Both the position numbers and the translations under genes were made by a program. Source: Vibrio sp. DW001 (GTDB lineage Bacteria; Pseudomonadota; Gammaproteobacteria; Enterobacterales; Vibrionaceae). From it: a DNA stretch of 64,000 nt. The notes under the pieces are model-generated. The model was not told where the DNA came from. It ran no database searches and saw only the letters and a list, made by a program, of their open reading frames with translations. Positions 33,401 to 37,345 of this stretch are shown here, piece after piece (within the stretch, counting starts at the first letter, position 1; the number at the start of each line of letters is the position of its first letter). The DNA lies in NCBI RefSeq assembly GCF_029016285.1, contig NZ_CP091976.1, positions 1,550,001 to 1,614,000 on the forward strand, in the 5' to 3' direction.

Positions 33401-36400
33401 CACGATTATTGGCGGACTGGGTGCCGATACTTTTAACATCGCGAGTGATGTAGTGAACCCAATCGTCTCGTATTCTGTAGAAGGTCGCAGCAGCTTTATC
33501 AACCACAGTGTCGAGAGTGATGATGATGCTTACAATGATATCTTCGTCAATGGTGTGTCACTTAATGTCGCGAGCCAAAGTAATGGTGCCGTAACGGTTG
33601 ATACTGGTGGCGCTATGTTGCTAGATGAAGATGGTTTGACCGATAGCTATGATATCGGTATTGGTATTCCGAGCGCGGATGTCTTGGCGGGAACGGTTGC
33701 CTACATTACGGTTTCTGCAGCAAGATCGTCCAGCAGTGATGAAGAGAAAACGGCTAATGAAGCCGCGAGTGTCTTGGTTTCAACTAACAATGTGGACTTT
33801 TATGAGTCACTAGTACTTACCTATACTCAGGGTTTAAATTGGGATGCAAATACACCAATTTTTGTGAAAGCGATAGACGACATCGGCGCAGAAGGTCAAC
33901 GTCAATATGTGATTAATCACAGCATAAGAAGTGATAATCCGGCGTTTGACGGCCTTGATATCAACAACGTTGAACTGACTGTTAATGACAATGATCAAGC
34001 GGACATTATCTTAACCAAAAACGGCTCTACAACCTTGGCTGAAGGGGGTAAAGAGGAGACATTCAATGTTCGCCTTGCAACCATGCCGGAACTGGGTGAG
34101 GAGGTCACGATTAATGTCAACGAGCTGGTGCCTACCGATGGATCGAGTCAATTAACCATTACAGGACCCGCGCTTGTATTTACGCAGGCTAACTGGGATA
34201 AGGCGATAGAGTTTACTGTCGTCGCTACCGATGACAGTGACGTAGAAAATGTGTATCAAGCCAGTGTCGTGTTAAGTGGGACGAGTAACCTGACAGGTAC
34301 TGACTATGACGTTGTTGCCGATACAGAACTGGATCTATTTGTTCTCGATAACGACACGGGTTCCGTTATCGTTACGCCGAGCAACGGTACGACCCTAGTG
34401 AGCCAAACAGCACAGGACGATTATTCACTTGTGTTGAGTAAGAAGCCAACGGCCCCCGTTACCGTTAGCTTATTAAATGATGGGCAAACGCTATTCAGTA
34501 GCAGTGACACACGCTTTAACGCGACAGATAATACCGTTACATTTGGTATCAATGATGGCGATTGGAATAAAGCGATTGTTATGGAATTGTCGGTTAACCC
34601 AGATTATCAAGATGACAGCAATCAACCCGTACAGAAAGCGACGCTTCAACCGCATACACTTAATAACATTCGTGGAAAACTGATCATTGAAGGTGGAGTC
34701 CCAGAAGGGAAAGCTCGTACTCTATCAACGGCCGTGATCTTGCCAACGGAACTCGATGGTCCTTTGCCAATCATTGATATCACCCTAAATGAAAACGAAA
34801 TGACCGATACGCTTAATGTCTTTAACGACGGCAGCGTAGAAAACGATATTGGTCTGTTATCCGATACCGCCATTACGGGGTTAGGAATGACCGCCGGTAA
34901 CGGTATCGAATACCACGATATAGAAGTGGTTGAGCTGCTACTTGGTTCGGGTAATGATGACATCACCGTTTCGAATACCGCAGAAGGTGCCATTACGCTC
35001 ATCCATGGTGGCGGTGGTGATGACACCATGAGTGTCACAGGTAGTGATAGCGAAGGTGTTCTCATACTATTGGGTGATTCTGTTCAAGACGGTTCCACTT
35101 ACAACGCGACCTCGTTGGCGAAAACCGCTAACGGTCGTGAATATAAAGTCGCTGGCAACGACACGATTGATGCCTCAGGAGCTGGAGGTTCCGTTGTTAT
35201 TTATGGTGGCCTAGGTGACGATTCACTGACAGGCAGTAATTTTGGTGACCATATCGCGGGTGGTTCAGGTAATGATGAGATATTCGGCTTGGCTGGTGAT
35301 GACCATATCTACGGTGACGCAGGATTCAACTTTGATACAAGTACACGCCTAGACTTATCGACTCAAGTATTGGAAGTGGTGCTAGATGCTGACAGTGCCA
35401 ACGATAACCTTGATACCTCTGACTCACTTCTTGTCGGTAACGACACGATAGATGGTGGCAGTGACAATGATATTATCTTTGGTGATAAAGGAACGATTGT
35501 ACAGTTTACGGGTACCAACCGAATCTTGAATACTGATATAGATTCTGCCGTCAGAATGACCAACAGCGGTCGAGTATTAGGTGGAGAAGACATCGTCCGT
35601 GGTAACAGTGGTGATGACATTATCTTTGGTGGTGTGGCTAGCGACCGTTTATATGGTGGTAACTCGACATCCGGCAATAATATCACTGGTTCTGATAAAG
35701 ACATTATCCTTGGTGACCTTGGTCAGGTGAACATCACGAATGGTAAAGCGGTTCAGGTCTTTACAACCAATAAAAATATTGGCTCTGGAGATAGTATTCA
35801 AGGTAATCAGGATAATGACATTATTCTGGCAGGGTATGGTAATGACGACGTACAGGGTAACAACGGCGACGATAGTATTATCGGCGACAATGGCCAGATA
35901 ACCTTGATTAACGGCGTGCGTTCCGTACTGTTTAGTACCGATACCACCAATGCAACAGGTGGCGATGATGTTATTTCACTTGGCAACGGCAACGACCAAG
36001 CCATTGCGGGTGTTGGCAATGATACGGTGACCAATCGCTCTGGTGAAACCATCATTATTGGTGATGATGGACGAATCGAAAACGATTCGGCGGGTCGCTA
36101 TCTGGTTGCCTTAACCGGAAACACCGCTATAGGTGGAGACGATAACGTTATTGGTGGTTCAGACAGAGATATTATCTTTGGTGGATATGGTGCAGATAGA
36201 CTAGACGGTCAAGCGGGTAATGACTTAATTGGTGGTGATGGTACGAAAGTAACCCGTAATCCGGGCACCATAGTACTTGAAGCTATCGACTTGTTCCTTG
36301 GGGGTGATGATACCCTTTTAGGCGGCGCAGGCTTCGACCGAATGCAGGGACACTACGGTAGTGACTTATTCTTTGCTAACTTTAGAGAAGATGTATTGGT

Positions 36401-37073
36401 GGGCGAGTATGGTCGATTCACTTTTGATTCTAGTAATACAGATCAAGCCGCAACGTTTATTATCTCGTTAGCACAAGGCAAGCTTGATTTGATACGTCAA
36501 CTTCAAACGAGTTTATTTAGTGGCTACGCGAAACAGGTGTTTGCAGAGTCTAACCTTGGTCAAGCCGCAAGAAGTCGTACGGCGCTAACGACGGTCTTTA
36601 CTGATAGTGCTCAGACCGCAGTCTCCGGACTAGAAGCTGCGTTACAAGCGACAAGTTCAGGTGGTGGTGAAGGGGCAGACTTTGTCATCCCGACTGAGCC
36701 GACCGCCGCTGGTACACCAGAACAAACACCCGATCAAGTAGCGGGTGAAGAAGGTGTATCTGAAACAGGACCGGTAGAGGGTGTTGTCGGTGCAGTAGCC
36801 GGTGAAGTTGAACCTGAAGAGCAAGAGGTTGAACAAGAAGAGTGTGAAGTGAAAGCAGAAGATGGCACTTGCGCACCGACGGCTGAGGAAGTGAATCCAG
36901 AAGAGGCGCAAACGGATGACGTTCAAACCGAGCCAGCAACGGGCGGAGAATCATTGTTAGCTGACTCGACCAACATCGATGTCCACGCAGCATTAGCGGC
37001 GGTAGGGGGTTGGGCGGTAATGAAAGACACCTCTAGTAAAACGAAAGGACGCAATAAACAGAAAGTCGCGTAA
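12456..37073 (+). CDS. Giant LEPR-XLL repeat protein (8,205 aa), predicted secreted adhesin or surface-layer protein
   Basis: This is one uninterrupted reading frame of 24.6 kb. The N terminus is basic and without a signal peptide, then carries the LEPR-XLL motif LEQLEPRLLLSAD at residues 56-68, a mark of very large secreted repeat proteins. RTX-like calcium repeats (GGAGADxLxGG) appear at about 417-453. Residues about 1150-2200 resemble a filamentous-haemagglutinin beta-helix. Residues about 2200-4370 are Gly/Ala/Ser-rich repeats of 60-65 residues. Residues about 7045-7300 look like Calx-beta or SWM-type beta domains, and about 7490-7975 are further RTX repeats (GGSGNDEIFGLAGDDHIYGD). An acidic linker with the only two cysteines I saw (C8130, C8139), a hydrophobic stretch (8176-8189) and a basic tail end the protein. 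I chose ATG 12456; the in-frame ATG at 12384 follows directly on a hairpin and has no ribosome-binding site. Its size (over 800 kDa by estimate) implies that the downstream export genes serve it. Confidence 0.93.
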   Translation: MDNQHLNRSRIYNGSRKNKFAKGRLPQLSRLFEGINKAVKPTQDDSAKLHLNTFALEQLEPRLLLSADPLAVLVADANVTLQVIENAANEQYIQLINNDVNGTILGERKLSDIAVDSIITVTGTSGDETLTIDQSFLDLGERQFVLQFDGAGGTDKVATGTDVTESTWQISGENSGSMGTNGIVDFLNIEELEATNSSDSQHVLSAINDSFNWKISGQGEGVLSTLEDVAGSILKQATDVDVSFRGFDTISGSGTDYLDYSDYTSGVSVDLENETTSGFDRVTGISTLIGSTEYADTFFGDSNDNLFVVDFIDDIANSDGSTDSVDGNGGFDSVLYRDMGTTGTDIQASVVATGADFKLTHGDWNNTDSLFTATSITLPNTTTTDLTISIVDVDLLAAKGGSGDNYFDFSTADVSAHLDGGAGADILLGGLKDDILIGGAGADNLTGGDGSDEVIEVRAENFELTTNKLRIGSSGEEDILLEVESVYLRATSEDGLGRTLNAANADDYHITLQGTDYDDTITASAYGDTLIGGLGADTMTSGAGVDTVKESFAGRATIALPGSDYELDLSQGTNEKWLLDVPIITTDSGYKLTITDTFGDIITDEISWDADARDVSRAIEKALNLNYGQMTVTQDGTVWQIEFTGLYSGQQVATNIVAEHGVSASIDQQGSNIVDTLIGFDASDIISISGSETADIVDLTAFVGQSVIFTYGGSDVIRGAQGSNVIDAGDGSDTVYVSGSTNDTVIGGRGEDIIIADFSSNAALDYNFDLDNDQLAISDVTDTAAVVQLSLISLTGFESSSLTGGALTDTFDASGFYGVSGTTSLSLVEGWNEVTETTLRITLDDIDNTIFDIDVATSTTLDELIALINATDDRETGALSASYNQASGSVSLSGLSYLGVAGTDLSLLDVLGLSQGSVAGSVVTGMSLSLLASMQMTTQKGNGGSDTFIGSAGIDFFDIDIDDVSVSGGTGFDTISATTTSAYTQFELLDDELVWKGTDPADSALTISTSVDLDSVEKASLIADTGATLLDANASSMDVILDAASTNAMLIGSSANNEFRIDVSGRTDTSTDKVTITVDGTAATNDVVFYGGSDTFDVTDFDWVTITGGDFSLVSESSGDLNIINNTSVVGQDIEFRSKGGTITVTASLSTDNLTGSAGSITFDARHIIIDDGATISAQGSSLTNSGDITLNAYDKRNDIVGLGFYNLDQLSASITVNSATIQGKDIILSARAESTRGGIPIGYSGGQMTVNSEKLKTELESQSLIAGYSRTEVDSTITISEDAILDGNNISLKAHSIGRVASSPISGGLAIAIGSLKSTANVDIKGTILAKGDVSLASQTENYLNVSAEPLADIEGLSASVAVGLLDSNSIVLVDHTANIVTDGDLEVNASTFDFTYVEALSDAGGEGKLAASVAIHIETGETVATLAGTILAKGNVTVDATQAQANIKGNSGTKAEAIVDRTVTIIDKYVDKYKNQLDNSKTYRKFVPFADTALKNDNAIAPTKFTAGIALVYADDTNRVKSLIGLEGQVSDIQVGGTLQQHATVDTRLLTEVNSVSSTPSQLSQALGSAGTSGAFKQVPFGAAVSVTIASLNNDAKAYMQGSTQVDVLDKITLDAQAQNLTGLISSDTTFKYVKPTLITNAMINTDYVIKKGDLIRFEGTLEKGNYDWLQTGTALKPSTGLLGAVYKYLGDDINDLRMNTADFSDVTLWERLGNKYNSIPNQLFGGDSNVYLVDNSVKSTAAGAKVSLSLNFALFDSTQSSDARIKGQVQVNQRTDLENSFDTLTDPEANIAAQSILDSGLVLSARDIDMTSKTVNKSFDYIGNATSTSSGLPLIEKLNKAKGATDALNGVGASVYINNVTMNSHAIIEDGAHVYADKLGLKSDSELFAIGLGYASGSGNGTLGVAGLYMGYNLNSTSVAQIQSGATIDVGTRLGSVVSEERLSVVANNQVDLIAVAGAVASGGAIGVGGSVIVTDVTKQTLALIGTQGDNVTIEGNVNVNGDARVGADSDGVIIGAAVSAASATGKVTPSGQTEPPVENSSYGISISGAFIFNTVNSTTSSGLYNIASFNADTLKLSANERSGVYAFPIAYASSSAQKFALAAAGIGLRNDATFIVSAGISRATNVTLDQLTVEAINSSTVVTVSAAVAMSGLAETSAGTTSSIALAGNVSINNVTSDVDAFLIDVIDMQVAGKNDAGFAVDIEAKDKSEIYAVALGVAYAGNGAVGVTYAENNINSNVDALISNTDLTSATGKVSHQANSNADIVSIALGAAVTKETSPGFDSKLGISVAAAISMNKVRMNTRAKIENNSTITLPTHDLDTSRLDVKANNDTDIVGVVVAASVGIQSGGTNTISFTGAGASVTNEVYGDTEAKIDGSTVNQTSTTAGKSSGTIGTFVQSDATGDIVATVVSASVAYASSTTGTGVSGSIGVALAENNIGGDPDNSNKANTVSALINNSDINISGVVNTHAESAQDISSTVVAASVAIAQSTSGSAGALSGVGASTTNNIVVDVNSGITANVANKSILADSLSVIAKDKSVISTSVVGASVAGAYSPSSSAGTLSIGVSLAENNVTTNVSALVSGASVGSQARRIGAVNLVAASQAAITATSVAASIAASYSTSGSISISGGGANSINTVKGSTSAKIKGSTIHSDSSVGVTATNISTVDATVVAIAVAGAGGNGGGVGLSIGAAVAENSIGMSGARVLIDASIEDSSVDTTSTITLLADAGMTINAGVGAGSLAIAGGSGGGLAGAGSGVSATNDIYSSVNSFIDNSTDSTKQIKTSSLTITANSASSITADAGAASLAAGFGSGGGITGSIGVALARNRIDSNNNAYVKNATLELGSSTLDINSTTNNTITAISVAASIGIAVGSGGGISLSGAGADSNNQIFGDTLAYLDGVNLLNVGSIDADATNTSTITATVVAVAVSGAGGSGGGAGLAIGAALSANDIGSSSDRLMVKSYVENSAINATGAIDLTALGNLTITAGVGAGGVAIAGGSGGGLAGAGSGVNTTNKVYADVESYIDNLANVSKAITASSITLNSSNTSTITADAGAASLGASFGAGGGLSVTIGVALARNTIDVDTKSYIANADAVNTGTGAVDLNATTNSTITATSVAASLAIAAGAGGGASISGAGADSNNIIKGETAAYLDGVSLINVGNVDADASNTSTITATVAAVAASGAGGAGGGVGLAIGASVSANDIGESADRLAVKSYVKDSAINATGAVRLTTVGNLTINAGVGAGGAAISGGAGGGISGAGSGVNTTNTVYADVASFIDNQNGINKVITASNFVLNSSNTSKITADAGAASLGGSFGAGGGVSVTIGVALARNTIDVDTKSYIANANSVSTGTGIVDLDAVTNNTITATSIAASLALAGGAGGGASISGAGADSNNIVRGETATYLDNVFLLNVGTVDADASNISTITATVAAIAASGAGGAGGGVGLAIGAAVSSNDIGSSSDRLTVNSYIKNSAINASGTIGLDTVGNLTVNATVLAGGVAIAGGAGGGLAAAGSGVNTTNTVYADVASYINNALNSNQSISAANLTLSSSNISTITALAGAASLGGAFGAGGGATVTIGVALARNTIDVDTKSYIANANAVNSGSGVVDIDAITNNTIKATSFAASLALAGGAGGGLAVSGAGADSNNIIKGETATYLQNSSLTQAGIVSLNAQNISKITTTVAAVAVAGAGGAGGGIGVSIGAGVSHNEIGTSSDRLKVLSYVENSAINASGSLSLDALANMTIRAEVIAVSLAVAIGGVGGAAGAGSGVSATNEIYGLASSYIDNTGGSKTVTASSVNVTSRSTSSITATLVSASLGIAAGGVGGLSISVGISLANNTIDMNNSAYLKGISSIGSTGALTLSATTRSNIDAISVAASSALSGGGVGGVSISGAGASASNDIFGTTQAFIENTQVSGASSVSVTASDTSDIDATVVAGSLAGAGGGAGAGGGAGGIGVALGAAFAYNNIGSSSKRQSVNAYVKNSGINATGSLTLLATGNMTIDSVVVAASAAVTGGGVGGISGAGAGVNTTNTVYNEINTYIDNTSASSKSINVGSLTLTSNNTSKINADAVGAALAAAFGGVGGISVSVGVSLARNTIDSNTNSYINRVNQLNSGAVQLTANASNTIKATSSAASLAAAGGGLGGVAISGAGAESSNRVYGDTKAYIANSRLGSSLNKVGLVDVKAKNISNINATVVAASAAGAGGGGGGVAVSIGASIAQNDIGSSSDRLRVASYIDNSQLYSSGTLNVDSRAQMIIKANLVAASVAVAGGAIGISGSGAGVGVTNNIYADLDSYIEDSATILASGITVKSYSASDIDALAVAASVAASLAPISIAVSIAASEINNNVDISIDSDVRNSTLTSMGNFAVLAQTNDDVYAEGYATSIAAGIGFAGAGVIVDSRVVGNVNAGITDSSITVYGTGSVKSIANSTQRTDAYGIAAGFIAAGVVIADLEAYINSTVDFNDVIYNGYDLLLSAYGTENNYANAVAGSGGVLAGAGVGAKTLSTSNTKVNVSDETDITLGVLGGTGILDAKAEHVARFDAKIVAASGGLLSGSGAELDHLITSDVMVNLGDNGHSDNLLINAKDINIVALNQIKKDQGGYINALAIGLASAAGADSRTILDIETAINVANNAVINATSDDETHGISLNALNVLNITDKVILNASGALASTGATVIVKDNQLLAKVRIGNNAVLTSSGDVQISARGKGTVVTSVEADSSGAVSVTITKSVANITPDNQVVFENNAKVTAYGNMNVSVGTDTDFNRDAYKIHALIDAFADSAIPVDDATAGATLLQNNTITVNNGAHLKTARQMNLHAERFGFANMDAQTKTVNWASELGGTADLGGDVTTGASGVVTNYGTLETGIRREQWVTFDSLNDDGSVNGYSASDGVTFSSSISALSSSLFDSLDDAEEQLNIFNDGNAADTDIEAFYKSEITRLQGLLLAEGLLEEVKPGVFVQNQVNTPIITVNDIYAEAGRIDVRSDSFSNLGTVTTPSDASVSILNHTTASLVINKITIPQENGGSYLNGERLSADPVFTPTISVINDVDLDLAKAELALRFPGNDTPILVWPSISIIGEITNRSGSLTLKSLSGAIPPSGIPVLGSGDITIQADIDVDSQIVVTKGTLVVSLPPGSTYSVDGSEYAKWNNAIGNNGLGVANSTVIDDQINRDIVGPSIYANNISIDAEYININGKIQSGKEIFDLTITSAMQDTMDGWREAGRTGLIRLDAGNEDFSVFYDASNDQIVVGDMRVSGGYIKLEGHILNTNSNSKIELLGGYATINVTNETELGIKILGLDASQRGEGTLIIRDKAKGTSANPLETIYKKDENGVRIISASGSSAGSNDMTYTPKEGWRYSWAMGQESFERIYTTKGTSSWLGIDAFAADPATVSFSGTPEKIGTPQLRGEGAYFEYAPGSSSDEYIPGYSQITLSEEVSLVKKWTTSTWYGKKTYYSKFVKESKVRDVYTHSLKADYGLNIKFTGNDAGEVNITSNNGGDVIIQGSISNETGTTTIDTNASITNVSRGSVGGKTIILEARDIGGVPVVNVDGSYDAASMALLLNLSNVSNASISARTNGGLINIAEIDGPLVVNNITSASNSDILRDSGGKVFLSAVGGIQGAAGTSAVVRGGIININSEGHVGSATQALNIDGGIANKDYLAITAVNDVFISETDGDLRLKSISSGAGDVTVTVAHGSLIDANTTAIRDERTYEELSTGVWESLGLIGGSDAAQKKIDDVIDAYSSAREREYKAYWDVVNTQSDGVYDSTVNATISAGETAYYSDYYRQLGEDQGKSGAALDTFVDDAIQTLNNKRNAEYHSLHATYGGEAFDPDYSYDLSPQEIADLTGSVHVWTEDELLNLISGSLLKPITDTQATIEDENINAAGKITIVTSENIGSAEGSVEIVLDGDYTDEERVQLAAAERNDVYFVFQERVDVVVNVVDESTGDALVRSSGSWEADGFVAGMQIRIAGNSAAANDEGSFYEIASVTANKLTLTTTDLNVEISVNMNVAAISGSPLFTTFINTNNQNWENVGLTEQGFVETNGKFYQIQRIAGRVIDLKKVSSDVAVGASIISSSVYRIAQLDKVIIDQREDVDVLAYGTVNVSAVGNLYLGSNQTLNVEHASGDNVRIKSKASLVDSSGSAAAVSASSSLILEAGQGAIGSSAARFTIDTGADASFTARARVAIFVTEVNSDINVATIYAREGVVDLLANSGSIVDDFDHPYENIRANSIVLTAMAGSIGEAGNYLDINLTGGTITANALNNIGLNETELAMNVDHIESTLGNVDLQAHMGILDAVADSIDSGEVADIVGASINLISRFDTVGAIAADIELDTGSQAGQNLTISSAKNSHVIEAVGDLYLNQVSTGSTSIAFIAAPSGRILNDSLSGDNVISGKTFLFASQDIGSASKALSTKVGNIQGQSTAGSTYVTNTGALGVGGVVAGLDQGLLAGGSVTLITRSPLTIIENIFAKGDIDLTSTDNSADDNIVVNSGITLTSTQGSINVNSGDGFLLNSDAQLDAALDIAIQVDSGDTGNSDSIGAVVDVRGLIVSGNSITINGNDDDDQIMVTGTLMSETIVVDTDDGKDKIELAGTLQAQLVVINAGAQDDEISLIGTVLAQTVGINGGDGEDRILIDVVQIDGDVTVKGGNDNDILTVNELHTRSGKLLLDGESGTDRYTINRTGADAGYIIDVEDSGSEASGADTLTINGTSAEDTFLLRANFVAAMHSDGNGGYSNTVERVNYDRNINARLTINGHQGADSFISDDTSSITTLDGGAGADNFQIGQLFGIDRQSSLGAVAAGDEIETVETTLGFLSRGNSLPMVIYGGDGHDNIKVYSNKAITKLYGEDGDDSFIVRAFLIKDSGLSNNSVDVELFGGDGADTIEYSINSALKIDGGAGTDSVIVLGTEADDSFMITKDGIFGAGLNVGFQGVELAEVDGLEGNDTFYILSTSNKVETTIIGGLGADTFNIASDVVNPIVSYSVEGRSSFINHSVESDDDAYNDIFVNGVSLNVASQSNGAVTVDTGGAMLLDEDGLTDSYDIGIGIPSADVLAGTVAYITVSAARSSSSDEEKTANEAASVLVSTNNVDFYESLVLTYTQGLNWDANTPIFVKAIDDIGAEGQRQYVINHSIRSDNPAFDGLDINNVELTVNDNDQADIILTKNGSTTLAEGGKEETFNVRLATMPELGEEVTINVNELVPTDGSSQLTITGPALVFTQANWDKAIEFTVVATDDSDVENVYQASVVLSGTSNLTGTDYDVVADTELDLFVLDNDTGSVIVTPSNGTTLVSQTAQDDYSLVLSKKPTAPVTVSLLNDGQTLFSSSDTRFNATDNTVTFGINDGDWNKAIVMELSVNPDYQDDSNQPVQKATLQPHTLNNIRGKLIIEGGVPEGKARTLSTAVILPTELDGPLPIIDITLNENEMTDTLNVFNDGSVENDIGLLSDTAITGLGMTAGNGIEYHDIEVVELLLGSGNDDITVSNTAEGAITLIHGGGGDDTMSVTGSDSEGVLILLGDSVQDGSTYNATSLAKTANGREYKVAGNDTIDASGAGGSVVIYGGLGDDSLTGSNFGDHIAGGSGNDEIFGLAGDDHIYGDAGFNFDTSTRLDLSTQVLEVVLDADSANDNLDTSDSLLVGNDTIDGGSDNDIIFGDKGTIVQFTGTNRILNTDIDSAVRMTNSGRVLGGEDIVRGNSGDDIIFGGVASDRLYGGNSTSGNNITGSDKDIILGDLGQVNITNGKAVQVFTTNKNIGSGDSIQGNQDNDIILAGYGNDDVQGNNGDDSIIGDNGQITLINGVRSVLFSTDTTNATGGDDVISLGNGNDQAIAGVGNDTVTNRSGETIIIGDDGRIENDSAGRYLVALTGNTAIGGDDNVIGGSDRDIIFGGYGADRLDGQAGNDLIGGDGTKVTRNPGTIVLEAIDLFLGGDDTLLGGAGFDRMQGHYGSDLFFANFREDVLVGEYGRFTFDSSNTDQAATFIISLAQGKLDLIRQLQTSLFSGYAKQVFAESNLGQAARSRTALTTVFTDSAQTAVSGLEAALQATSSGGGEGADFVIPTEPTAAGTPEQTPDQVAGEEGVSETGPVEGVVGAVAGEVEPEEQEVEQEECEVKAEDGTCAPTAEEVNPEEAQTDDVQTEPATGGESLLADSTNIDVHAALAAVGGWAVMKDTSSKTKGRNKQKVA
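18690..20660 (+). repeat. Divergent Ser/Thr-rich copies of the ~62-residue repeat
   Basis: Within the giant gene this stretch encodes the older-looking copies of the central repeat. The pattern is a hydrophobic VVAASVA strand, then a loop, then G(A/V)GxxxxN and a second strand. The loops here are rich in serine and threonine (SSTTGTGVSGS, STSGSAGALSG), unlike the glycine loops downstream. Boundaries are approximate. Confidence 0.6.
20660..25400 (+). repeat. Tandem super-repeats of about 254-260 codons in the giant gene
   Basis: The marker coding for ALARN or its equivalent starts at 20943, 21705, 22470, 23235, 23997 and 24777. That gives periods of 762, 765, 765, 762 and 780 bases. Each super-repeat has four sub-repeats of about 60-65 residues, each with a hydrophobic strand, a Gly-rich turn (GAGGAGGG) and an Asn-containing strand. 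Neighbouring copies can be identical over long stretches: 36 bases starting at 22491 recur at 23256, exactly 765 bases apart. Such repeats would form a long stiff beta-structure. The outer boundaries are approximate. Confidence 0.8.
24321..24356 (+). repeat. Exact 18-bp tandem duplication inside one super-repeat
   Basis: The 18-base unit GGTGCTGGTGGAGGCGCA occurs twice in a row (24321-24338 and 24339-24356). It adds six residues (GAGGGA) to a glycine turn. It accounts exactly for the one super-repeat that is 780 instead of 762 bases long. Confidence 0.9.
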
Positions 37074-37099
37074 GCATCATTTTATAAGATGTTTACTCT

Positions 37100-37135
37100 A
37101 CGGTATCTATACTACTAATAAGGTATGGATACCGT
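37100..37135 (+). terminator. Hairpin 1 after the giant gene
   Basis: ACGGTATCTATAC pairs with GTATGGATACCGT over 13 positions with one T-G wobble, around a ten-base loop, 27 bases after the giant stop codon. It is followed by a T-rich but broken tract (TTTGGTTATTGTATTT). It could act as a partial terminator or as a 3'-end stabiliser. Confidence 0.5.
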
Positions 37136-37151
37136 TTGGTTATTGTATTTA

Positions 37152-37199
37152 CATAGTGCCTACCCCTCAAACTGGAAAGAATGAGCGGTAGGCACTATG
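37152..37199 (+). repeat. Hairpin 2 after the giant gene (13-bp perfect arms)
   Basis: CATAGTGCCTACC (37152-37164) and GGTAGGCACTATG (37187-37199) are perfectly complementary. The enclosed CTCA/TGAG can extend the stem. There is no T-run behind it (GCTTTAGG), so readthrough into the transport genes is likely. Together with hairpin 1 it could set the ratio of giant protein to export machinery, perhaps as an mRNA processing site. Confidence 0.55.
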
Positions 37200-37345
37200 C
37201 TTTAGGTCAAGTACTGGGTTATAACCGTGGTTAGAAAAAAATAGATAAAACAATCGATTAGTCAGAAGTAGAGAAGATGAAATGAGTTCGACATTTATCT
37301 ACTAGACAACATTCGTATTTACAATGTTAAGGATAATAAATAAAT

